64,000 nt of DNA from Oceanobacillus zhaokaii (GTDB lineage: Bacteria; Bacillota; Bacilli; Bacillales; Amphibacillaceae). A program made the position numbers and the translations under genes. Shown piece after piece: positions 35,471 to 44,860 of this stretch (positions are counted from its first letter, which is position 1; every line of letters begins with the position of its first letter). The stretch covers positions 3,977,001 through 4,041,000 of the forward strand of contig NZ_CP024848.1 of NCBI RefSeq assembly GCF_003352005.1. Reading direction: 5' to 3'. Below the pieces are notes generated by a model, which was not told where the DNA came from, did not search any database, and was given only the letters and a program-made list of their open reading frames with translations.

Positions 35471-37243
35471 ATGAGAAAATTTTTTAATCGTCCAATTGCC
35501 ATATTAATCATTATATTTTTCGTCGTAGGAACAGTTCCATCAATGAGTTATGCAAAACAATTAGAAACGGATTATGACAAATTTGAATTAGTAGCAACAG
35601 CAGATGGTGGAATGGTTTCCACATCACATGGACTGGCTACCCAAATAGGGGCAGAGGTGCTTAGAAAAGGTGGGAATGCGATAGATGCAGCAATCGCTGT
35701 TCAATATGCATTGACCGTTGTTGAGCCGATGATGTCTGGGATTGGCGGAGGTGGATTCATGATGGTATACGACGGTGAAACGGAAGAAACGACCATCGTT
35801 AACAGTCGTGAACGAGCCCCCGCTGGCGCTGCACCAGATATGTTTTTAGATGAAGAGGGTAATCCGGTTCCTTTTAATGAGCGTGTACAGCATGGTACAG
35901 CTGTCGGTGTTCCAGGAACGCTTAAAGGACTTGAAGAAGCTCACGAAATGTGGGGTTCACGCCCAATGCAGCAGTTAATCGGACCTGCAGTCAAGCTTGC
36001 GCAAAAAGGGTTTCCAGTTAATGATTATTTAGCAGAAACTGTTGCAGATAATCAGGAGAAATTGTCCAAAAGTGCTGCAGCTGATGTTTTCTTACCTGAT
36101 GGAGAGCCGATTCATGAAGGAGATCTTCTCGTTCAGGAGGACCTGGCCAACACACTTAAATTAATCCGATCACAAGGTACAGATGTTTTCTATAATGGAG
36201 AAATTGCAGAAGCATTAGCAGCTACGGTACAGGATTTTGGTGGATCGATGACAGCAGATGACCTAGCAAACTATGATATTACAATCGATGACCCGATATG
36301 GGGAGAATTTGAGGGCTATGATATTGCGAGTATGCCTCCACCTAGCTCTGGTGGTGTCTTCCTGCTGCAAATGCTAGGTATATTGGATGGATTAGATTTG
36401 TCTCAATATGACATTAGATCATTGGAGAAATATCACCTGCTAGCTGAAACGATGCACCTTGCCTATGCAGATCGTGCTGCCTATGCCGGTGATCCAGAAT
36501 TTGTCGATGTTCCAGTTCAGGGGCTGCTTCATCCAGACTACCTTAAAGAACGACAAGCTTTAGTCGACCTAAACTCGGTCAATCTAAATCCGGTAGCAGG
36601 CGATCCGTGGCGATACGAAGAAGGCAAACCTAACTATCAATCCACCGAACAGCCAGAGACCAGCCAATACGGTGAAACAACACATTTTACAGTGGCGGAC
36701 AAGTATGGAAATGTCGTATCTTATACAACGACAATTGAACAAGTTTTTGGAACCGGAATCATGGTACCTGGGTATGGATTTATGTTGAATAACGAATTAA
36801 CCGATTTTGATGCAATCCCAGGTGGTGCAAATGAAGTACAGCCAAATAAACGTCCATTAAGCAGTATGACACCAACAATTGTCTTCGAGGACGGTGAGCC
36901 CGTATTAACGGTTGGGTCACCTGGTGGACCAACGATTATTACAACCGTACTGCAGACAATTGTTCATACACTTGCATACGATCTGAGTCTAGAGGATGCC
37001 ATTGCAGAACCACGCATCTATTCGAACAACCTTAGTTCCTATCGCTATGAAACAGATATTCCAAGAAGCATCCTAGATCAGCTAAATACCATGGGGCATT
37101 CATTTGGAGCTAGCCCTACAACCATTGGAAATGTACAAAGTATTTTAATTGATCATGAAGCTGAAACGTTTAAGGGAGTTGCAGATGATAGCAGAAACGG
37201 TGCTGCTATTGGAATTGAGTTGAAAGGAAAGAAAGGTAAGTAA
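35471..37243 (+). CDS. ggt: Gamma-glutamyltransferase precursor
   Basis: A 590-aa secreted Ntn hydrolase that hydrolyses or transfers gamma-glutamyl groups (glutathione, glutamine, poly-gamma-glutamate ends). A hydrophobic signal (IAILIIIFFVVGTVPSM, then SYA) is followed by the large subunit with VSTSHGLATQIGAEVLRKGG and EPMMSGIGGGGFMM. The autoprocessing threonine begins the small subunit at residue 403 (TTHFTVAD, VVSYTTTIEQVFG). The oxyanion region has LSSMTPTIVF and VGSPGGPTII. ATG at 35471 follows AAAGGAGG. Monocistronic with a terminator. Confidence 0.93.
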   Translation: MRKFFNRPIAILIIIFFVVGTVPSMSYAKQLETDYDKFELVATADGGMVSTSHGLATQIGAEVLRKGGNAIDAAIAVQYALTVVEPMMSGIGGGGFMMVYDGETEETTIVNSRERAPAGAAPDMFLDEEGNPVPFNERVQHGTAVGVPGTLKGLEEAHEMWGSRPMQQLIGPAVKLAQKGFPVNDYLAETVADNQEKLSKSAAADVFLPDGEPIHEGDLLVQEDLANTLKLIRSQGTDVFYNGEIAEALAATVQDFGGSMTADDLANYDITIDDPIWGEFEGYDIASMPPPSSGGVFLLQMLGILDGLDLSQYDIRSLEKYHLLAETMHLAYADRAAYAGDPEFVDVPVQGLLHPDYLKERQALVDLNSVNLNPVAGDPWRYEEGKPNYQSTEQPETSQYGETTHFTVADKYGNVVSYTTTIEQVFGTGIMVPGYGFMLNNELTDFDAIPGGANEVQPNKRPLSSMTPTIVFEDGEPVLTVGSPGGPTIITTVLQTIVHTLAYDLSLEDAIAEPRIYSNNLSSYRYETDIPRSILDQLNTMGHSFGASPTTIGNVQSILIDHEAETFKGVADDSRNGAAIGIELKGKKGK

Positions 37244-37266
37244 ATATAAATTATAGACATGAAAGA

Positions 37267-37303
37267 ACCCCCAATTAGGTATTAACCGCCAAATTTTGGG
37301 GGT
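37267..37303. terminator. Terminator between ggt and gbsB
   Basis: ACCCCCAA (37267-37274) pairs with TTGGGGGT (37296-37303) downstream of ggt. Confidence 0.65.
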
Positions 37304-37362
37304 ACTCTTCTTCTATTTTAGAAACTAAGGGTTAACCAAGCCTTACGGTGATTTCATTAGTT

Positions 37363-38571
37363 TTATACTGTTTTAGGTGTTAAATCGAAGCAGCGTTTGT
37401 AGATCCATTGGTAATCTTTTTCCGTTAGGTCTCTTGGGTTACCTACTGTTTGTGGATCTTTCATTGCTTCTTTAGATAGGCGGTCAATCATGTCTGGTGA
37501 TACGCCTTGTTCTTCGAGTGTTGGAACTTCTAATTCTTCTACTAATTTATATACTTCGTTAACCGCTGCTTTTGCTGCTTCCTCTGTAGTCATATTAAAT
37601 GTATTGACACCTAGTGCTTGAGCGATGCGTGCGAATTTATCAGGATGTCCTTTCCAGTTGTATTCCATAACTGGTCCCATCATTGCTGCCACACATTGAC
37701 CATGTGCAACTGGGATAATTCCACCTAATGTTTGAGACATCGCGTGTGCAGCACCTGCTGATTCACTACCATAAGAAAGTCCTGCGAGCATCGCAGCTTG
37801 AGCCATTCCGTAACGTGCTTCGATGTCCCCTCCATCAGCAAATGCACGACGGATATATTTTCCAACGTATTCCATTGCTAGAAGTGCGACCGCATCTGTT
37901 ACTGGTTGTGCATAGTGCATGGTGTAGCACTCAATTGCGTGTGCTAATGCATCAATACCAGTCATTGCTGTAACATGTGGAGGCATCGTAACATGCAATT
38001 TTGGATCAATAATGGTTAGGTGTGCCGCAATTAATGGTCCACCTGTATTGAATTTGAATTCACGTTCTTCATCAGTAATAACTGCCCATTGTGTAACCTC
38101 TGAACCAGTTCCTGCTGTTGTTGGGATAGTTGTTAGTGGTGGGATACGGTTTTCTAATGGTTTTTTCCCTTCTGCTGCTTCATAATCTGATACGGTACCT
38201 TCATGTGTTGCTTCTACACCGATACCTTTTGCTGTATCCATAGAGCTTCCTCCACCAACAGCTACAAGACCATTACAACCTTCTGCTTCATATAATGCAG
38301 AACCTTCTGCAATTAAGCGTACAGGTGGGTTTGGTTCTACTTTATTGAAAAGAACAACCTCAATACCTGCTGTAGCTAGTGATTCTTCAATTGACTTTGT
38401 CACACCAGCATTATAGATTCCAGGATCGGTTACTAAAAGTGCTTTCGTTACGCCAAGATTTTTTACTTCTTCCCCAACATGTTTAATCGCACCGATTCCG
38501 TGTTTGATTGCAGTTGGTAATTCAAATTGATGAAATTTATGCATATGTTCGACTTTCATATTTAAGCTCAT
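37363..38571 (-). CDS. gbsB: Type III iron-containing alcohol dehydrogenase, choline oxidation (GbsB)
   Basis: A 402-aa iron-dependent alcohol dehydrogenase. It has the NAD-binding GGGSSMDTAKG (about residue 103) and metal-ligand histidines in GIDALAHAIECY, AAHAMSQTLGG and VAHGQCVAAMM. Beside the betaine-aldehyde dehydrogenase gene and GbsR it should oxidise choline to glycine betaine aldehyde for osmoprotection. ATG at 38571 follows AGGAGG. It is the second gene of gbsAB, 51 bases after gbsA. Confidence 0.92.
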   Translation of the reverse strand: MSLNMKVEHMHKFHQFELPTAIKHGIGAIKHVGEEVKNLGVTKALLVTDPGIYNAGVTKSIEESLATAGIEVVLFNKVEPNPPVRLIAEGSALYEAEGCNGLVAVGGGSSMDTAKGIGVEATHEGTVSDYEAAEGKKPLENRIPPLTTIPTTAGTGSEVTQWAVITDEEREFKFNTGGPLIAAHLTIIDPKLHVTMPPHVTAMTGIDALAHAIECYTMHYAQPVTDAVALLAMEYVGKYIRRAFADGGDIEARYGMAQAAMLAGLSYGSESAGAAHAMSQTLGGIIPVAHGQCVAAMMGPVMEYNWKGHPDKFARIAQALGVNTFNMTTEEAAKAAVNEVYKLVEELEVPTLEEQGVSPDMIDRLSKEAMKDPQTVGNPRDLTEKDYQWIYKRCFDLTPKTV

Positions 38572-38622
38572 GTCTAATTCCTCCTAAATTGTGATATAGG
38601 GACGGTTCTTTTTGGCCATCCA

Positions 38623-40092
38623 TTAAAACCAATTTAATGCTTGTGGATCTAAGTTATGGAAAATATGTTTGGTTTCCTGATATTCTTCTAATCCAGATTT
38701 TCCTAGCTCACGGCCAATACCAGATTGCTTGAAGCCCCCCCACGGTGCATGCGGGAAGTATACGTTGAATTCGTTAATCCAAACCGTACCCATGCGCATT
38801 TTTGCGACACAGCGCTCTGCTTTGGCGATGTCTTTTGTCCAAACTCCACCAGAAAGACCATAAACAGAGTCATTTGCTAGTTTGATAGCTTCTTCTTCTG
38901 TATTGAATTTTTCTACCGTAATAACTGGACCGAATCCTTCATTCTGTACGACATCCATGTCAGTTGTACAGTTTGTTAGAATAGTAGGTTCATAGAAGAA
39001 GCCGTTTTGTAATTCAGGATTATCAGGACGCTTGCCACCAACTACGACCGTTGCACCTTCTTTTTTCCCGTCTTCTACATATTGAGCAACTTTATGTAAA
39101 TGCTGTTCAGAAATAAGTGGTCCCATTTGTGTGTCCTCTTCAAAACCACTGCCTAATTTGATGTTTTTCACACGTTTAACTAATGCATCAACAAATTTGT
39201 CATGAATGCTTTCCTCCAAAATTAAGCGAGTTCCTGCTGAGCAAATTTGTCCGGCATGGAAAAATACCGCATTCAATGATTGGTCAACAGCTGTTTCAAA
39301 ATCAGCATCAGCAAATACGATATTCGGATTCTTACCACCAAGCTCTAGTGCCAATTTCTTTACATTAGCACTTGCCTTTTGCATGATTTGCTTTCCAGTT
39401 TGAATTCCACCAGTAAACGAAATCAAATCAACATCTGTATTCGATGAAAGTTCTTCCCCAACCGTATTACCAGCGCCAAGCACAAGATTTGCTACACCTT
39501 TTGGAACGCCAGCTTCTTCCATTAATTCGAAAACTTTCACGGTTGTAAGTGGAGTAATTTCACTCGGCTTCATGACCAGTGTGTTTCCTGCAGCTAAAGC
39601 CGGTGCCAATTTCCAAGATGCCTGTAATAATGGATAATTCCATGGTGTGATTTGTCCACATACCCCAACAGGCTCTTTGATTACCTTACTAATGGAATTT
39701 GGTACAGGTGAATCAATGATTTCTCCGCCATCTTTATCTGCAAGCTCTGCATAATACCGGAAAACACCCGCAATATCATCCATGTCCCCACGGCTTTCTT
39801 CAACGGTTTTACCCGTATCAAGGGATTCCATTCTAGCTAATTCTTCCTTATCTCTTTCAATTAGTTCAGCAATTTTTGCTACGATACGTCCACGCTCTGT
39901 TGCAGAAGTGCTGGACCATTCTCCGTTATCAAAGGCATCTCTAGCTGCTTGAATCGCTAGCTTTGCATCCTCTTCATTTCCTTCTGCAACTACAGCAATG
40001 ACTTCTTGGTTAAATGGGTTAATAATTTCTCTTGTTTTTTTCGAGAGAGCACTGGCCCATTCGCCGTTTATGTAGTTTAGTTTGGAATCCAA
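38623..40092 (-). CDS. gbsA: Betaine-aldehyde dehydrogenase (GbsA)
   Basis: A 489-aa NAD-dependent aldehyde dehydrogenase. It has TPWNYPLLQ, the catalytic glutamate in LALELGGKNPNIVF (about residue 250), the catalytic cysteine in HAGQICSAGTRL (about 285) and NEGFGPV. It oxidises betaine aldehyde to glycine betaine. The start is TTG at 40092, seven bases after AAGGAGGG. First gene of gbsAB, divergent from gbsR. An 18-bp sequence repeated exactly on both sides of the divergent region marks probable regulator sites. Confidence 0.93.
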   Translation of the reverse strand: MDSKLNYINGEWASALSKKTREIINPFNQEVIAVVAEGNEEDAKLAIQAARDAFDNGEWSSTSATERGRIVAKIAELIERDKEELARMESLDTGKTVEESRGDMDDIAGVFRYYAELADKDGGEIIDSPVPNSISKVIKEPVGVCGQITPWNYPLLQASWKLAPALAAGNTLVMKPSEITPLTTVKVFELMEEAGVPKGVANLVLGAGNTVGEELSSNTDVDLISFTGGIQTGKQIMQKASANVKKLALELGGKNPNIVFADADFETAVDQSLNAVFFHAGQICSAGTRLILEESIHDKFVDALVKRVKNIKLGSGFEEDTQMGPLISEQHLHKVAQYVEDGKKEGATVVVGGKRPDNPELQNGFFYEPTILTNCTTDMDVVQNEGFGPVITVEKFNTEEEAIKLANDSVYGLSGGVWTKDIAKAERCVAKMRMGTVWINEFNVYFPHAPWGGFKQSGIGRELGKSGLEEYQETKHIFHNLDPQALNWF

Positions 40093-40133
40093 ACGAATCC
40101 CTCCTTGTTAAATTCATTAAATTTGTTAAATTC

Positions 40134-40151
40134 GTTAAGAAAAAATTTAAT
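40134..40151. promoter_or_regulatory. Candidate GbsR site (copy 1)
   Basis: GTTAAGAAAAAATTTAAT, identical to 40350-40367, lies 42 bases before gbsA. Preceding GTTAAA and GTTAAG half sites add to the repeat character. Confidence 0.55.
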
Positions 40152-40349
40152 ATCGAACAAAATTAATCATACACCAGAGTATTTTCATTTGTCAAAGGAG
40201 GAATTTTATTAATTAGTAGACCTTTAATAGCCTATATATAGGAAATAACTAGGATTTCTTCTTTTAAAAACATAAAAATTACTAGTAGTTTGTCTATTTT
40301 TTGGCATTTTTGATTTGACATTAAATCTCATTTCAGTAGTATTAAGTTT

Positions 40350-40367
40350 GTTAAGAAAAAATTTAAT
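40350..40367. promoter_or_regulatory. Candidate GbsR site (copy 2)
   Basis: GTTAAGAAAAAATTTAAT, an exact copy of 40134-40151, 34 bases before gbsR. Both copies are preceded by a T-rich GTT context. Their location at both ends of the divergent promoter region suggests shared control by choline-sensing GbsR. Confidence 0.55.
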
Positions 40368-40400
40368 TAACTAAACGAACAGTAATTGGAGGGCCTTTTA

Positions 40401-40964
40401 TTGGATAAACCACAAAATGAGAGGGCAATGGAAAAGCTGGACTATGCAAAAGACCAAGTTATCGAAGCGATATCAGAAACGATGGATCTTTATGGAGTAA
40501 CTCCGGCAGCAGGTAGAATTTATGCCACCTTGTATTTTAAAGATCAAATGAATTTAGATGAAATGCGTGATGAACTGGGTATGAGCAAACCAAGTATGAG
40601 TACGAACGTCCGTAAATTACAGCAAATTGAAATGGTAAAGAAAAAATTTCAGCGTGGAACGAGGAAGCATACGTACACGGCGGAAAAGGATTTCTTTCAT
40701 TCATTTATGGCTTACTTTTGTCAGATGTGGGAAAGAGAAGTAAAAATGAATATGGAAGCTATTCATGACTCTGAGAAAATTTTACAAGAGATTTACGAGG
40801 ATGTTAGCCTAGCAGATGAAATTCGTAATGAAGCAAAGGAACATTACGATTTACTGAATAAATCAAAAGTATACTATCGCTGGCTGGAAAAGCTGATACA
40901 TAGTATTAGGTCTGAGGAGATTTATACCTTTTTACCAAAGGATGAACTAAAAGATAAAAACTAA
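40401..40964 (+). CDS. gbsR: GbsR-type MarR-family repressor of choline oxidation
   Basis: A 187-aa winged helix regulator. TPAAGRIYATLYFKDQMNLD, then EMRDELGMSKPSMSTNVRKL, forms the DNA-binding region (about residues 30-75). A helical dimerisation tail follows with an aromatic-rich stretch (YFCQMWEREV). In B. subtilis GbsR represses gbsAB and the opuB transporter and is relieved by choline. TTG at 40401 is preceded by GGAGG at eight bases; an upstream TTG at 40386 overlaps that site. It is followed after 33 bases by a betaine-type binding protein gene, probably in the same operon. Confidence 0.9.
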   Translation: MDKPQNERAMEKLDYAKDQVIEAISETMDLYGVTPAAGRIYATLYFKDQMNLDEMRDELGMSKPSMSTNVRKLQQIEMVKKKFQRGTRKHTYTAEKDFFHSFMAYFCQMWEREVKMNMEAIHDSEKILQEIYEDVSLADEIRNEAKEHYDLLNKSKVYYRWLEKLIHSIRSEEIYTFLPKDELKDKN

Positions 40965-40997
40965 ATGATAAAAAACTAAAGGAGAGTTGCTAACAAC

Positions 40998-41906
40998 ATG
41001 ATTTTTAATAAAAAGGGAATTTTCTTGATTACGTCTATCTTGGTTATCATGCTTCTAAGTGCATGTGGGAGTCCAGAAGGAGCATCAAGTGAGGAAAAAG
41101 GAGAGAAGTCGGAAGAAAAACCAACCATCCAAATGGGACAAATCAGCTGGGCAGAGAATATCGCTGTGACGAACATGTGGAAGGTTATTTTAGAAAATGA
41201 AGGCTATAACGTGGAATTTAATTTGCTAGACATAGGAACACAAATGGCAGCTCTGGCAAACGATGAATTGGATATTACTTTGGAAGTATGGTTACCTGTT
41301 CAGGATGCTAAATACCTAGAACAATACAAAGATGAGGTAAATTTCTCGGAAGAAACTTGGTATGATAATGCAAAAGTTGGATTAGTCGTTCCAACCTATA
41401 TGGAAGACCTTAACTCTATAGAGGATTTAAATGAGTATAAGGAAGCATTTGGTGGAGAAATCACAGGGTTCGATCCTGGTGCTGGAACCATGATTGTTAC
41501 ACAGGATGTCATTGAAGAATATGGACTAGATTATGAGTTAGTTTCAAGCTCCGAACCAGCAATGATCACAGAGTTAGAAAATGCTATGAAAGCGAAGGAA
41601 CCAATTGTTGTCCCATTGTGGAATCCACATCGTGTCTTTTCCGAAATGGATCTGAAATACTTAGAAGATCCTAAGAAAGTATATGGTGAAGAAGAATTGA
41701 TCCACCATGCTACTCGTCAAGGCTTTGCCGAGGATTATCCAGAGGTAAGTAAATGGGTAAAAAATTGGAAAATGGATGATGAAGCTATTGGATCATTGAT
41801 GAGTTATGTAACCCAGGCTGAGGAAAATGGAGACGAAGCTATTGTCGGAGCAGAAAAATGGGTAGAAGAAAACCAAGACTTAGTCAATGAATGGTTGAAT
41901 AAATAA
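40998..41906 (+). CDS. Glycine betaine/choline-type ABC substrate-binding lipoprotein (OpuAC-like)
   Basis: A 302-aa lipoprotein. The lipobox LLSACG at about residue 23 is followed by an acidic linker and an OpuAC/ProX-type binding domain (ISWAENIAVTNMWKVILENE, VWLPVQD, FDPGAGTM, VVPLWNPHRVF). The aromatic residues (Trp in ISWAEN, VWLP, LWNP) fit a cage for quaternary amines. No permease or ATPase gene is adjacent, so it either serves a transporter encoded elsewhere or works as an orphan. The nearest Shine-Dalgarno (AAGGAG) is 13 bases from the ATG, longer than usual. Confidence 0.87.
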   Translation: MIFNKKGIFLITSILVIMLLSACGSPEGASSEEKGEKSEEKPTIQMGQISWAENIAVTNMWKVILENEGYNVEFNLLDIGTQMAALANDELDITLEVWLPVQDAKYLEQYKDEVNFSEETWYDNAKVGLVVPTYMEDLNSIEDLNEYKEAFGGEITGFDPGAGTMIVTQDVIEEYGLDYELVSSSEPAMITELENAMKAKEPIVVPLWNPHRVFSEMDLKYLEDPKKVYGEEELIHHATRQGFAEDYPEVSKWVKNWKMDDEAIGSLMSYVTQAEENGDEAIVGAEKWVEENQDLVNEWLNK

Positions 41907-41920
41907 CTATAGATTCTAGG

Positions 41921-41950
41921 AAAGGGTTCACGAATGGTCGTGAGCCCTTT
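41921..41950 (+). terminator. Terminator of the gbsR-binding protein operon
   Basis: AAAGGGTTCACGA (41921-41933) pairs with TCGTGAGCCCTTT (41938-41950) with one mismatch, followed by TT. Confidence 0.85.
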
Positions 41951-42028
41951 TTAATAGTTTTGAGAAAACTTACGAGGGCAAGCACGTCCTGCAAAAGTTA
42001 GCTACATTAACTGTTTAAATGAAAAGAA

Positions 42029-42153
42029 GGTTTATTATCCTCACTCTTTCCTTTTCAAGAATATTTGCATATTAATAATAACTGAAGAAAGAATGAGGTT
42101 ATATTCACACGTGTATGAAAAAACATATGACACATGTCATAAATCACAATAAA
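42029..42153 (-). promoter_or_regulatory. Orphan copy of the DUF418/two-component promoter region
   Basis: This stretch aligns along about 120 bases with the region upstream of the DUF418 gene (60270-60390). Shared elements in order are TTATCCTCACTCT, TTAATAATAACT-like AT stretch, AAGAAAGAATGAGG, ATATTCACAC, GTATGAAAAAA and the palindrome TATGACA/TGTCATA (here 42126-42141). In the 60-kb copy it drives a minus-strand operon. Here no coding sequence follows on the minus strand; the terminator of the binding-protein gene is next. It appears to be a promoter whose gene has been lost. Confidence 0.6.
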
Positions 42154-42225
42154 ATCATCGCCTATTCAACCGGCTGTTTTTCCCCTTTTATTTCCTCGTT
42201 AACCCATCCTGAAATTAGGCTATAA

Positions 42226-42451
42226 TCATCTTTTTTGCCTATTAACAATTCTTTTAATTAACATCTCTAGGTCACCAGTACTTAGCAAAGCTTCTTGCTG
42301 TGATTCATCAAGTATCCCCATATCAAACAAGTATTTTTTTCTGAAATCTCCGCGGCTTAGCTAAAGTATTCGTAAACGGTGAAACATTTTTTGTTGTAGC
42401 ACGGAACAATCTAATATAGGCATCGTATTTAATTTTTAATAGCTTGGGGAG
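42226..42451 (-). pseudogene. Frameshifted 3' remnant of an unidentified gene
   Basis: The minus strand reads LPKLLKIKYDAYIRLFRATT, then KNVSPFTNTLAKPRRFQKK, and after one extra A in a poly-A run continues YLFDMGILDESQQEALLSTG, DLEMLIKRIVNRQKR and stop. About 75 residues of convincing coding sequence lack a start codon and are split by a frameshift. The family is not recognised. It sits next to the orphan promoter copy in a 700-bp gene-poor gap (41951-42630) that otherwise shows no gene. Confidence 0.6.
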
Positions 42452-42630
42452 TTAAGGATAAGCTACACAATGATATTTTTACTTGAATAATCGATGTCCG
42501 GTTCTTTTTTTAAAATTGGGGGAAAATAGTCATTACTATCATAAATAAAAGAAGGTACTATTCTCGTAACTCTAATAATGGTAATATACTAGAAGTGCAT
42601 AAATTAATTAAATTCATCAGGAGGTTACAT

Positions 42631-43812
42631 ATGAAATATGGTATAGCGATTATAGGTATTCTTGTCGTCTTGCTTTTGGCCTGGCTGGCAAGTTCTAATC
42701 GAAAAGAAATAAAATATAAACCAATTATTACGATGATTGTCATTCAAATCGTTTTCTCAGTAATACTGTTAAATACGGAATATGGCTCCATCATCATTCA
42801 GGGAATTTCTGCCTTTTTTAATAAATTGCTCGAATATGCAAGCGAAGGAATAAACTTTGTATTTGGCGGCTTGGCGAACGAAGGAGAGGCTCCCTTCTTC
42901 TTAACTGTATTGCTGCCAATCGTATTTATTTCTGTATTAATTGGTATACTCCAGTACCTGAGAATTCTGCCGTTTCTTATGAAGGGAATTGGATGGCTGT
43001 TAAGCAAAGTGAATGGGATGGGTACCATTGAATCATATAATGCAGTTGCTTCGTTGATGGTCGGACAATCCGAGGTTTTCATCACGTTAAAGAAACAACT
43101 CGGCCTGCTTTCGAAACAGCGTATGTATACGCTTTGTGCTTCGGCAATGTCGACTGTATCAATGTCCATCGTTGCTGCTTATATGACAATGCTCGAACCG
43201 GAATATGTTGTCACAGCATTAGTATTAAATTTATTTGGCGGTTTTATCATAGCCTCGATTATTAATCCGTACGAGGTAAAACCAGAGGAAGATATGTTAG
43301 AAATAAAGGATCAAAGAAAACAATCGTTTTTTGAAATGCTCGGGGAGTATATCCTTGATGGTTTTAAGGTTGCAGTTATCGTTGGTGCCATGCTGATTGG
43401 GTTCATTGCTTTAATGGCAGCCATCAATCACGTGTTTGAACTAATATTCAGCATTTCCTTCCAGCATCTATTAGGTTATCTATTTGCTCCAGTTGCACTG
43501 TTAATGGGAATTCCTTTATCAGAGGCAGTTAGTGCCGGGGAGATTATGGCAACTAAGCTAGTGACCAATGAATTTGTCGCGATGTTGGATTTATCCGGTG
43601 GCAGCCAAGAATTCAGTTCCCGTACACTTGGGATTCTTTCTGTGTTCCTTGTATCGTTCGCCAACTTCTCATCGATTGGCATTATTACCGGGGCTGTTAA
43701 AGGTCTGAACGCAGAGCAAGGGAATGTCGTCGCAAGTTTTGGATTGAAGCTATTATACGGTGCTACACTTGTAAGCATCCTTTCAGGTATCATCGTTAGT
43801 CTCGTTTTATAA
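42631..43812 (+). CDS. NupC-type nucleoside transporter (CNT family)
   Basis: A 393-aa membrane protein with about ten hydrophobic segments. CNT signatures are [36 protein letters not shown] and LVTNEFVAM with [20 protein letters not shown]. It imports nucleosides with a cation. The frame is open from 42595, but ATG at 42631 follows AGGAGG with a good spacer and gives the normal N-terminus. Monocistronic with its own terminator; the substrate range is not predictable from sequence. Confidence 0.9.
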   Translation: MKYGIAIIGILVVLLLAWLASSNRKEIKYKPIITMIVIQIVFSVILLNTEYGSIIIQGISAFFNKLLEYASEGINFVFGGLANEGEAPFFLTVLLPIVFISVLIGILQYLRILPFLMKGIGWLLSKVNGMGTIESYNAVASLMVGQSEVFITLKKQLGLLSKQRMYTLCASAMSTVSMSIVAAYMTMLEPEYVVTALVLNLFGGFIIASIINPYEVKPEEDMLEIKDQRKQSFFEMLGEYILDGFKVAVIVGAMLIGFIALMAAINHVFELIFSISFQHLLGYLFAPVALLMGIPLSEAVSAGEIMATKLVTNEFVAMLDLSGGSQEFSSRTLGILSVFLVSFANFSSIGIITGAVKGLNAEQGNVVASFGLKLLYGATLVSILSGIIVSLVL

Positions 43813-43856
43813 GACGCGCTAAAGCAAAAATTATATTATCATAACTACTTAAAAAA

Positions 43857-43878
43857 GGCAGTGGGGCGAACCACTGCC
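43857..43878. terminator. Terminator between nucleoside transporter and MBL hydrolase
   Basis: GGCAGTGG (43857-43864) pairs exactly with CCACTGCC (43871-43878), with oligo-A before and TC-rich sequence after; it can serve both convergent genes. Confidence 0.8.
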
Positions 43879-43925
43879 TCTTGCTAATTTTCCTCATCGA
43901 ATAATAATCTCCCGCTAAACACGAT

Positions 43926-44774
43926 TTAATAACCATTTACAAAGTCGGTGATTATTACCCTTTCGTCTTCTGTAAGTTCTCTGTTTACGTATTTCCCGTA
44001 TTCCTCGATTATTTTCTGTTTATCTCCACCGCAACTATCTGTATATTTCGCAATGGCTCTAAGCTTGTCTGCTTCCTGATTAAATTCATCTTTGGATATC
44101 GGCTTTTGATGCGAAGGTATATATGTATCTGCATCAAATGATTCTAATTCATCTAATAACCGCAGTGTTTCCTTAATTGTATAGTTTTCTTTTTCGGCAT
44201 ACATATTTGGATAAATACAGTCAGCAAGGAAGAGAATCTTATCTTCTTTAATATACACGATTACTGAGTCTGCCGCGTGATCCCCTCCAACGTACTGTAC
44301 GATACAGGTTACCCCGCCAAGGTCTAATTCCACCCGTTTCTCAAAAGTTAAATCTGGCAAGACAATCGTAATATCGCGGTGGTCTTTGAATTCCTCTTTA
44401 ATTGCATTCGCACAAAATTCAATTTCTATTCCTTCCTTCACTCGCTCATCCAATGCATCGTCTGACCATGAAAAAGGGATCAGCTTTTCCATTGATTTCT
44501 TTGTTTCGCTGGAAGCAATCGAAACTGTATTAGGCAATGCTGCAAGTCCAAAGATATGATCCCAATGCCAATGAGTAAGAACAACCATATCAGGATTTGG
44601 GACCTCTCTTTTTAAAAGTTCGTTTAGAAAATATTTCGCATGATCTTCCGAGTTTCCTGCATCGATCATTAATGTTTTGTTATTTCCAACCACCATTCCG
44701 AGAATAGGCCGGTCTGTCAACGATATTGCAGTGCTGTACCAAAAATGCTTCCCTATTTTATTAATTTCGTGCAT
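43926..44774 (-). CDS. MBL fold metallo-hydrolase
   Basis: A 282-aa metallo-beta-lactamase-fold protein. The zinc motif HxHxDH is in VVLTHWHWDHIFG (about residue 70), with further ligands in YVGGDHAADSV, FLADCIYP and TYIPSHQKP. No signal peptide. It belongs to the general hydrolase/lactonase-like part of the superfamily; the substrate is unknown. ATG at 44774 follows AGGTGG. It lies on the same strand as ogt, 86 bases downstream of it, and may be cotranscribed. Confidence 0.85.
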   Translation of the reverse strand: MHEINKIGKHFWYSTAISLTDRPILGMVVGNNKTLMIDAGNSEDHAKYFLNELLKREVPNPDMVVLTHWHWDHIFGLAALPNTVSIASSETKKSMEKLIPFSWSDDALDERVKEGIEIEFCANAIKEEFKDHRDITIVLPDLTFEKRVELDLGGVTCIVQYVGGDHAADSVIVYIKEDKILFLADCIYPNMYAEKENYTIKETLRLLDELESFDADTYIPSHQKPISKDEFNQEADKLRAIAKYTDSCGGDKQKIIEEYGKYVNRELTEDERVIITDFVNGY

Positions 44775-44860
44775 AAATTGCTGCCACCTTTCTTTTTTAT
44801 ATTTTTAGTAAAATAGCTGTTGTTTACTCATAATGTAAAATAAAAAACAGCACCACTTCA

